This document shows positions 1-5,030 of a stretch of 7,237 bases of DNA, in pieces. The number at the start of each line of letters is the position of its first letter. The stretch's first letter is position 1. A model generated the notes under the pieces. The model was not told the DNA's origin, searched no databases, and was given only the letters and a program-made list of their open reading frames with translations. The stretch lies in NCBI GenBank assembly GCA_027318945.1, contig DAHVOF010000248.1, positions 1 to 7,237 of the forward strand, given 5' to 3'. Origin of the DNA: Actinomycetota bacterium (lineage in GTDB: Bacteria; Actinomycetota; Acidimicrobiia; Acidimicrobiales; Acidimicrobiaceae). The translations under genes were made by a program, and so were the position numbers.

Positions 1-237
1 CCTGGTGACACGCTTGCGGTAGTTGTCGAAGTCTGCCGCCGTCTGCTGGAGAGTCCTAAGATAGTCATCACGTTCGGCGGTGAGCTTCTCGATCAAGTCG
101 TCGCCCGCGATCCCCTCATCCGCGGCCTCCTCGGCTAGCAGTCCGTCCTCCCCTGGCTGATCCAAAGAAGAAAGGTCATCGGGTATCTCGAAACCCTCCT
201 CGGGCACTTCGGAGTTGTCATTTTCAAATTCACTCAT
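1..237 (-). CDS. grpE: GrpE nucleotide exchange factor, N-terminal 79 codons (cut by window edge)
   Basis: GrpE is the cytoplasmic partner of DnaK; it opens the ATPase domain to release ADP and substrate. Only the start is here. The frame begins MSEFENDNSEVPEE at an ATG preceded by an AAGGAA Shine-Dalgarno (241-246), and stays open to the window edge. Residues 1-45 are acidic and low in complexity, as in the disordered tails of GrpE proteins. From about residue 46 the sequence turns into a charged helix (LIEKLTAERDDYLRTLQQ) leading into ADFDNYRKRVTR, the hallmark of the GrpE long helix that forms the dimer coiled coil. The gene lies 63 bases downstream of the dnaK stop on the same strand, so the pair is an operon. 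The order dnaK-grpE, with dnaJ and hspR expected beyond the edge, is the common actinobacterial one; that continuation is inference. Confidence 0.95.
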   Translation of the reverse strand, partial: MSEFENDNSEVPEEGFEIPDDLSSLDQPGEDGLLAEEAADEGIAGDDLIEKLTAERDDYLRTLQQTAADFDNYRKRVTR

Positions 238-257
238 CTTTTCCTTACCCCGCTGCG

Positions 258-288
258 TCTGAGGCAGGCCCGTGCGGGCCCCCTCAGA
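258..288 (-). promoter_or_regulatory. Intercistronic stem-loop between dnaK and grpE
   Basis: The outer arms TCTGAGG (258-264) and CCTCAGA (282-288) pair perfectly over 7 bp. After a small asymmetric internal loop, GGCCC (267-271) pairs with GGGCC (276-280) around a GTGC tetraloop. In the mRNA the hairpin begins 12 nt after the dnaK stop and ends 11 nt before the grpE Shine-Dalgarno. No U-run follows on the leftward strand, so it is not a classical terminator. Likely roles are protecting the 3' end of a processed dnaK message, or partial attenuation that keeps GrpE below DnaK. The role is inferred; the pairing is seen directly. Confidence 0.8.
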
Positions 289-300
289 TACCCAATACTT

Positions 301-2142
301 CTAATTCTTGTCCTCGTCAACGATCTCGGCATCGACGATCTCCTCGTCGGAGGATGATGGACTGGATTCTCCTTCACCGGTTTGCTGGGCAGCACCCGCA
401 CTCTTCGATGCCTCTTCGTAAAGCTTCTGAGTGAAGGACTGGCTTGCGGTCATTAGACCCTCGGTCGCATTCTTGATGGACTCGATGTCGCTGCCCTCGA
501 GCGCTTTCTTCAACGTCGCGAGAGCACTCTCGACCGACTCCTTCTCCGGCCCGGAGATCTTCTCGCCTTGATCCTTAAGCAGCTTCTCCGTCTGATAAAC
601 CAGAGTGTCGGCATTATTGCGCGTCTCCGCCTCTTCCTTTCGCCTCTTGTCATCTTCCGCGTGAGCTTCAGCATCCTTGACCATCCGCTCGATATCATCC
701 TTGGATAGCGTGGACTGGCCTGTAATAGTGATCGACTGCTCCTGATTGGTGGCACGGTCCTTGGCTGACACGTGCACTATTCCGTTTGCATCGATGTCAA
801 AGGTGACTTCGATCTGTGGAATACCCCTGGGAGCCGGCGGCAATCCAACAAGCTGGAACTTCCCAAGCGTTTTGTTATACATTGCCATCTCGCGCTCACC
901 CTGGAGAACATGGATTTCAACTGAGGGTTGGTTGTCATCCGCAGTTGTAAAGACTTCCGAGCGGCGCGTCGGAATGGTGGTGTTCTTTTCAATTAGCTTG
1001 GTCATCACACCACCTTTGGTTTCGATCCCAAGACTTAGTGGTGTCACGTCAAGTAGCAAGACATCTTTGACCTCGCCTTTAAGGACTCCGGCCTGCACTG
1101 CCGCGCCCACCGCGACGACCTCATCCGGGTTTACGCCCTTGTGCGGCTCTTTGCCCGTAAGTGACTGCACCAAGTCCTGTATCGCGGGCATGCGCGTCGA
1201 GCCACCGACAAGAATGACGTGATCGATCTGGTCCTTGCTCAAGCCAGCGTCTTTGATGGCCTGCTCGAAAGGACCACGGCAAGCTTCCGTGAGATCGCCG
1301 GTCAGCTCCTGGAACTTTGCCCGAGTGAGCTTGAAGTCTAGGTGCTTCGGCCCCTCCGACGTCGCAGTGATGAACGGCAAATTGATGTTGGTCTCCTGTA
1401 CCGAAGAGAGTTCAATCTTTGCTTTTTCCGCAGCCTCCTTGAGGCGCTGGAGGGCCATCTTATCGGCCGAAAGATCAACGCCCTCGGTATCTTTGAATGA
1501 CTTCACAAGCCAATCGATAACCCTTTGATCCCAGTCATCTCCACCGAGGTGAGTGTTTCCGGAGGTCGATTTGACTTCGAACACACCTTCACCGATCTCC
1601 AGGATTGAGACATCGAACGTTCCTCCGCCCAGGTCGAAGACAAGCACTGTCTGCTCCTGGCCTTCCTTGTCCAACCCGTATGCCAGGGCTGCGGCGGTGG
1701 GCTCGTTGATGATCCTGAGGACCTCCAAGCCCGCTATTTGGCCCGCTTCCTTCGTTGCCGTTCTCTGGGCATCATCAAAATATGCCGGAACCGTTATCAC
1801 CGCCTGGCTCACAGTGTCGCCCAGGTAGCTCTCTGCATCCCGCTTCAGCTTTGAAAGAATTCTTGCTGAGATTTCTTGAGGAGTATACGCCTTCCCGTCA
1901 ATGTCGAGAGTCCAGTTGGTGCCCATATGTCGCTTAACTGAACGAATCGTCCGATCCGGATTGGTGATGGCTTGCCGCTTCGCCACCTCACCAACCAACA
2001 CTTCGCCATTCTTAGCGAAACCAACCACCGACGGTGTAGTGCGACCACCTTCCGCATTGGGAATCACAACAGGTTCGCCTGCCTCGAGTACACTCACAAC
2101 CGAGTTGGTGGTTCCTAAGTCTATGCCTACGGCCTTTGGCAC
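301..2142 (-). CDS. dnaK: Chaperone protein DnaK (Hsp70)
   Basis: An ATP-dependent cytoplasmic chaperone that binds exposed hydrophobic peptides and cycles with DnaJ and GrpE. The 613 residues are full length for an actinobacterial DnaK. All three Hsp70 signatures are present: IDLGTTNS (residues 7-14), VFDLGGGTFDVSIL (168-181) and VILVGGSTRMPAIQD (309-323). The interdomain linker DVLLLD is at 360-365, followed by the beta-sandwich peptide-binding domain (about 366-480), the helical lid (about 481-580), an S/G-rich stretch and the conserved acidic tail EEIVDAEIVDEDKN. Near residues 70-80 (VKRHMGTNW) it lacks the roughly 24-residue insertion of proteobacterial DnaK, which marks the Gram-positive type. 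The start is GTG, chosen because homology begins exactly there and AAGGAGG lies 7 nt upstream. It is the first gene of the operon, behind a HAIR-like operator, with grpE next. Nothing is truncated and no key motif is missing. Confidence 0.99.
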   Translation of the reverse strand: MPKAVGIDLGTTNSVVSVLEAGEPVVIPNAEGGRTTPSVVGFAKNGEVLVGEVAKRQAITNPDRTIRSVKRHMGTNWTLDIDGKAYTPQEISARILSKLKRDAESYLGDTVSQAVITVPAYFDDAQRTATKEAGQIAGLEVLRIINEPTAAALAYGLDKEGQEQTVLVFDLGGGTFDVSILEIGEGVFEVKSTSGNTHLGGDDWDQRVIDWLVKSFKDTEGVDLSADKMALQRLKEAAEKAKIELSSVQETNINLPFITATSEGPKHLDFKLTRAKFQELTGDLTEACRGPFEQAIKDAGLSKDQIDHVILVGGSTRMPAIQDLVQSLTGKEPHKGVNPDEVVAVGAAVQAGVLKGEVKDVLLLDVTPLSLGIETKGGVMTKLIEKNTTIPTRRSEVFTTADDNQPSVEIHVLQGEREMAMYNKTLGKFQLVGLPPAPRGIPQIEVTFDIDANGIVHVSAKDRATNQEQSITITGQSTLSKDDIERMVKDAEAHAEDDKRRKEEAETRNNADTLVYQTEKLLKDQGEKISGPEKESVESALATLKKALEGSDIESIKNATEGLMTASQSFTQKLYEEASKSAGAAQQTGEGESSPSSSDEEIVDAEIVDEDKN

Positions 2143-2149
2143 TTTGAGG

Positions 2150-2156
2150 CCTCCTT
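2150..2156 (-). promoter_or_regulatory. Consensus Shine-Dalgarno of dnaK
   Basis: AAGGAGG on the leftward strand, 7 nt before the GTG codon at 2142-2140. It decides the start: the codon is GTG, not ATG, and the full anti-SD match suggests high translation despite it. Confidence 0.92.
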
Positions 2157-2182
2157 ATAAAAGCGAAAAAATTACATTACCC

Positions 2183-2213
2183 ATTATATCTAAGTTGAGT
2201 GACTCTATATCAA
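2183..2213 (-). promoter_or_regulatory. Predicted sigma-A-type promoter of the dnaK operon
   Basis: On the leftward strand a perfect -10 hexamer TATAAT (2188-2183) lies 19 nt downstream of a good -35, TTGATA (2213-2208). The spacer is slightly longer than the ideal 17 and holds half of the palindromic operator. The AT-rich stretch just upstream (2217-2245) could act as an UP-like element. Transcription should start near 2176, giving a 5' leader of about 35 nt. That the promoter is vegetative and controlled by repression rather than by a heat-shock sigma factor is inferred from the consensus boxes. Confidence 0.75.
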
Positions 2214-2216
2214 CTT
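2192..2216 (-). promoter_or_regulatory. HAIR-like palindrome, putative HspR operator
   Basis: A perfect inverted repeat AAGTTGA-N11-TCAACTT. Read inside a 21-bp frame on the dnaK strand it is GTTGATA-N7-ACTCAAC, which keeps the TTGA-N11-TCAA core and the exact spacing of the actinobacterial HAIR element (CTTGAGT-N7-ACTCAAG). The right half-site matches 6 of 7 consensus positions; the left half matches in its TTGA core. It covers the -35 box and most of the -35/-10 spacer, where a bound repressor would block RNA polymerase. HspR (MerR family), often the last gene of such operons, is the expected ligand but is not in this window. Confidence 0.7.
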
Positions 2217-2554
2217 TTCTATAATTCCGATAATTAAATTACTAAAGCCCCAGTAGTGAATGTAGGACCAGATTTGCCTCCTCGGTCCAATTTTCTGCCT
2301 AGTCCACGGCTATTAGCGCTCTTGCATACCCTATTTGCGGACTAAAGAACGCTAGAAACTCAAAAATCTCAATTGGGCTCAAGCATGACACGTGTTCATT
2401 AGAATGTCACACGCGAGCTGAAATCCAAGCTGAGCAATTATCAGAGCTAGGATCTTCCGCGTGAGATTCGCGAAAAGGCACAGCAGTGCGCTTTCGTAGC
2501 TCTTTACGCAAGTTGATAGATCGAACTTCTAGAAACGGGAGCTTTCCTGCGAGC
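2217..2554. other. Intergenic region between divergent dnaK and phosphoglycerate mutase
   Basis: About 340 bases with no convincing gene on either strand. The part next to dnaK is AT-rich and holds a short tandem repeat, ATAATT-CCG-ATAATT (2221-2235). Further right is an inverted repeat CGTGT-N13-ACACG (2391-2413), overlapping an ACACGTGT palindrome (2388-2395), which could be an operator but may be chance. I could not place a confident promoter for the mutase gene here, although one must lie in or near this stretch. No tRNA-like or terminator structure was seen. Confidence 0.5.
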
Positions 2555-3244
2555 ATGGCACGATTGATACTTCTCCGTCACGGTCAAAGTACTTGGAACT
2601 TCGAGGAGCGATTTACTGGATGGATCGACGTTGATCTTACGGACAAGGGAGTCGAGGAGGCGTATGAAGCGGGAAGGCGCCTTTTAGAAGCAAAAATTCC
2701 TATCGATGTCGTACACACGTCGGTACTGCTGCGGGCAATAAGAACTGTCGACGCCACCCTCCACGCCTATGGCGCATCGTGGGTACCTGTATACAAACAC
2801 TGGAGGCTCAACGAGAGACACTACGGTGCCCTGCAGGGCTTCAATCGCGCGGAAATGGCTGCTATACACGGCGCAGACCAAGTACGGATTTGGCGACGCA
2901 GCTATGACGTACGTCCGCCGTTGCTGGAATGGGGCGATGAGAGGCATCCGAGGTTTGACCAGAGATATCGCAGTCTTGCTCCCGATCTTCTTCCGCTAGG
3001 TGAATGCCTTAAAGACGTTTTAGAACGAATGTTGCCGTATTTTTTCGACTCGATAGTGCCCGATCTGATGGATGGTAAGAATGTCCTCGTGTCAGCGCAC
3101 GGCAATTCACTCAGAGCAATGATAAAACACCTCGAAAACATCGGTGATGAGGAGATTCTCGATCTGGAGCTGCCGAATGGCGTGCCGATAATCTACGAAT
3201 TCGACGACAGCTTCAAGGCTATCAGGACCCTCCAGCTGGACTAA
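2555..3244 (+). CDS. gpmA: 2,3-bisphosphoglycerate-dependent phosphoglycerate mutase
   Basis: Interconverts 3- and 2-phosphoglycerate in glycolysis and gluconeogenesis through a phosphohistidine intermediate, in the cytoplasm. The 229 residues start at MARLILLRHGQS; the RHG motif gives the phosphorylated His9. The dPGM-specific blocks follow: RFTGWIDVDLTDKG (19-32), Arg60 in SVLLRAIRT, WRLNERHYGALQG (83-95) with the acid catalyst Glu87, IWRRSYDVRPP (112-122), and SAHGNSLRA (180-188) with the second catalytic His182. It stops soon after YEFDDSFKAI, so it lacks the flexible C-terminal tail of about 20 residues found in E. coli GpmA; shorter family members are known. The usual LPLTESL is LPLGECL here. 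The chosen ATG matches the family N-terminus but has only a weak GGGAG upstream. An in-frame GTG at 2486 with AAAAGG 7 nt before it would add 23 basic residues. The gene stands alone, with its 3' end overlapping the convergent antiporter gene. Confidence 0.95.
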   Translation: MARLILLRHGQSTWNFEERFTGWIDVDLTDKGVEEAYEAGRRLLEAKIPIDVVHTSVLLRAIRTVDATLHAYGASWVPVYKHWRLNERHYGALQGFNRAEMAAIHGADQVRIWRRSYDVRPPLLEWGDERHPRFDQRYRSLAPDLLPLGECLKDVLERMLPYFFDSIVPDLMDGKNVLVSAHGNSLRAMIKHLENIGDEEILDLELPNGVPIIYEFDDSFKAIRTLQLD

Positions 3245-4346
3245 TTCTCCGACCTCTGTGAATTATGACAAAGGGCGCGACCAGTGAGGTGACTACCACC
3301 GCCAAAATGGCCTGCAGTTCGAAATTTGCAGATATCCTCGGAGAGACGAGAACCAGGCCTATTCCGGCAACCTCCGCCCTGGGCACCATGGAAAACCAGT
3401 AGAGGACCCGATCTTCGACACGGTGTCCAATTGCCAGGGCATTGGCCCCCTTTGCCAATATCAATGCAGCGGCAAGAACTATGACCCCACCCGCTTCAGC
3501 CAATGACACTCCGCGCTCCACATTTGCAAGCAGCCCGATAGACACAAGGAATAGGGGCCCGAGCATCATGCAGACCTTACGCAAACCGGCACGCTCAGTG
3601 CCAGTGAGCACCGTTCCAGAAAAAACACCTGCCACAAAGCCGCCCATTGCGAGCGTGATGCCAAATCCCAACCACAGCATGACCGCCGTTAGAAGTAGCG
3701 CAGACACAAAGGCATACCGTCCGACCGTGCCAAACCCGCGCCCTGCGTTTGCCATTTTGCTTCTGAGAATGTAGCTAGGGACTACTACTAACAGGCTGGC
3801 TACCAGCGAAATCAATCCATGGGATGAGTTGGTCATCATTGCCGCCAGGCACGCAATCACAACCAAGCCCATCATGTCATCAAAAATTCCGGCGATCACC
3901 GCAACTTTTGCTTCTAGATGCCTGATGGGCCCCAGGGAACGGAAACTGTAAAGCGAAACCGAAACCGAGGTAGAGACGGTAGCCAAGCCTATCAACAGCG
4001 ACTGCCCAATCCCATGACCAATTACAAGACCCGCGAGGAATACCGCAACCATCGATGCCGCCACTCCGGCGCCGGCGGACCAAATCGGCATTGCCAATTT
4101 CAATTCTGGACTGGCTGCATCGAAATCCGTCCCAACATCGAAAAAGATTGCAAAGAGGCCGATATTGGACAAAGTTTCGACACCAAATGCCCTGGTCCCG
4201 AGAGCGAACACTCCCGAACCTACAATGATGCCAACGACGATCTGGAGCACTACGGATGGCACTACCCGTATGAAACGGGCCAGAACCAGGGCAACGATCG
4301 TCGTACCGAGAAACTCTGTCAACTGGAGCACAGATCCCGTATTCAT
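3222..4346 (-). CDS. CPA2-type cation:proton antiporter, membrane domain only
   Basis: A cytoplasmic-membrane monovalent cation/H+ exchanger of the Na_H_Exchanger (NapA/KefB-like) family. The 374 residues are almost entirely hydrophobic, with about 11-13 membrane segments by eye. Family landmarks are an unwound-helix region STSVSVSLYSF (125-135) followed by SLGPI; GIFDDMMGLVV (153-163), whose Asp156-Asp157 pair is the ion-binding motif of electrogenic exchangers; MGGFVAGVFSG; FLVSIGLLANV; and MVPRAEVAGIGL around residue 320. It ends right after the last helix, with no RCK/KTN or USP domain, so any gating must come from elsewhere. I chose the ATG at 4346 (weak AGG 7 nt upstream); an in-frame TTG at 4445 would add 33 residues without family support. 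It is divergent from a cyclic-nucleotide-binding protein gene, and its last 23 bases overlap the mutase gene. The ion (Na+ or K+) cannot be read from the sequence. Confidence 0.9.
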   Translation of the reverse strand: MNTGSVLQLTEFLGTTIVALVLARFIRVVPSVVLQIVVGIIVGSGVFALGTRAFGVETLSNIGLFAIFFDVGTDFDAASPELKLAMPIWSAGAGVAASMVAVFLAGLVIGHGIGQSLLIGLATVSTSVSVSLYSFRSLGPIRHLEAKVAVIAGIFDDMMGLVVIACLAAMMTNSSHGLISLVASLLVVVPSYILRSKMANAGRGFGTVGRYAFVSALLLTAVMLWLGFGITLAMGGFVAGVFSGTVLTGTERAGLRKVCMMLGPLFLVSIGLLANVERGVSLAEAGGVIVLAAALILAKGANALAIGHRVEDRVLYWFSMVPRAEVAGIGLVLVSPRISANFELQAILAVVVTSLVAPFVIIHRGRRISPAGGS

Positions 4347-4484
4347 GTTGCTACCTAAAAATAGTCTTTTCCCCACCAAGATTAATCGTCGCGATAATGA
4401 CTGGAAGCACCTGGCAAAGGCTGCTGCGCCTCCAATCCCGAGCAACTCCGTTGCACCTCAAAAAAGAGCCGGGAGCATGAATCT

Positions 4485-4513
4485 TTGGCTCAGCCGTGAC
4501 GAATTAATGTTAT
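4485..4513 (+). promoter_or_regulatory. Possible promoter of the cyclic-nucleotide-binding protein gene
   Basis: TTGGCT (4485-4490) and TGTTAT (4508-4513) each match 4 of 6 consensus positions and are separated by exactly 17 nt. Transcription would start about 4520, only a few bases before the ATG at 4523. This agrees with the lack of any Shine-Dalgarno and suggests a leaderless or nearly leaderless message. The boxes are moderate, so this is a suggestion. The rest of the 4347-4522 gap shows nothing I can name. Confidence 0.4.
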
Positions 4514-4522
4514 CTTTTGTAA

Positions 4523-4957
4523 ATGGTTAAAAATGAAGCTCGAGATTCAAAGTCCAGCGCCCTTCGGTCCAGCTGGCTGTTCAGTGATTGCAACCGTAAG
4601 GAACTAGCACTGTTAGAGTCGGCCTGCGACGAAGTGATAGTCCACCCTGGCTCGATTCTCTGCGAAGAAGGAAAGGTCGGCAAAGAGTTCTGCCTAATTG
4701 TCACCGGCAGGGCGAAAGTCACCAAGAATAATCATGAGGTTGCGATCCTCGGGCCAGGGGACGGATTCGGAGAACTCTCGCTTCTCGACCACCTGCCCAG
4801 GTCCGCTACCGTTACCGCCGAAACTGAGATGGATCTTCTTGTCCTTCCTGCGAGAGAATTCACCTCTGTCCTCGAAGAGATTCCCTCGATGGCGGTTCGT
4901 CTGCTCGAGGCGATGTCCAAGAGACTGAGGGACGCGGACGACAAGGCCTTCAACTAG
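4523..4957 (+). CDS. Stand-alone cyclic-nucleotide-binding domain protein
   Basis: A 144-residue cytoplasmic protein made of one CRP/PKA-type cyclic nucleotide-binding domain. Residues 19-40 (LFSDCNRKELALLESACDEV) form the N-terminal helical part. HPGSILCEEGKVGKEFCLIVTG (41-62) is the start of the beta-roll, and the phosphate-binding cassette is FGELSLLDHLPRSATV (82-97), with Glu84 for the ribose and Arg93-Ser94 for the cyclic phosphate. The cassette is intact, so binding of cAMP or cGMP is plausible. A C-terminal helix (AVRLLEAMSKRLRDADD) follows and the protein ends there. It has no helix-turn-helix, so it is not a CRP-type transcription factor, and no kinase, cyclase or channel domain. The ATG has no Shine-Dalgarno, which suits a leaderless mRNA. 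The divergent antiporter lacks a regulatory domain, making it a candidate partner; that link is inferred from position only. Confidence 0.88.
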   Translation: MVKNEARDSKSSALRSSWLFSDCNRKELALLESACDEVIVHPGSILCEEGKVGKEFCLIVTGRAKVTKNNHEVAILGPGDGFGELSLLDHLPRSATVTAETEMDLLVLPAREFTSVLEEIPSMAVRLLEAMSKRLRDADDKAFN

Positions 4958-4999
4958 AACGCTCCGAAGCCGCCAGCTTGCTGGCCGAAAGCCTGGATC

Positions 5000-5021
5000 A
5001 CTGACTCACTGAGTCAGTTTT
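5000..5021 (+). terminator. Rho-independent terminator after the cyclic-nucleotide-binding gene
   Basis: Perfect 8-bp arms ACTGACTC (5000-5007) and GAGTCAGT (5011-5018) around a 3-nt ACT loop, followed by a short T-run, 42 bases after the stop of the rightward gene. The T-run is short, so termination may be partial. On the leftward strand the hairpin has no T-run behind it, so it would not serve the convergent Fe-S gene well. Confidence 0.65.
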
Positions 5022-5030
5022 GTATTGTCA

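Noticed and set aside
746..1528. Open frames of up to 158 codons on the strand opposite dnaK
   Set aside because: They lie wholly within dnaK, have low-complexity Ser/Thr/Pro/Arg-rich translations with no recognisable domain, and are explained by codon bias of the real gene. The same holds for frames opposite the antiporter (3442-4530) and the Fe-S gene (5588-6552).
2313..2339. TTAGCGCTC resembles the left arm of a CIRCE element (TTAGCACTC) upstream of dnaK
   Set aside because: The right arm at the required N9 spacing (2331-2339) does not match GAGTGCTAA at all, and it lies more than 100 bases upstream of the promoter.
2391..2413. CGTGT-N13-ACACG inverted repeat as a CRP-like operator of the mutase gene
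   Set aside because: The arms are only 5 bp and the spacing is wrong for TGTGA-N6-TCACA. It is noted in the intergenic entry but not called as a site.
3231..3240. TCCAGCTGGA palindrome at the convergent gene ends as a shared terminator
   Set aside because: It has no loop, so it cannot form a stable terminator hairpin, it lacks a T-run, and it lies inside both coding sequences.
4347..4445. 33-residue N-terminal extension of the antiporter from a TTG codon
   Set aside because: The extension is basic, has no membrane segment matching the family, and the TTG has no well-spaced Shine-Dalgarno. The ATG at 4346 begins just before the first helix.
4972..4985. GCCAGC-TT-GCTGGC hairpin just after the cyclic-nucleotide-binding gene as its terminator
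   Set aside because: It has a short stem, a very tight loop and no T-run on either strand. The hairpin at 5000-5021 is the better terminator.
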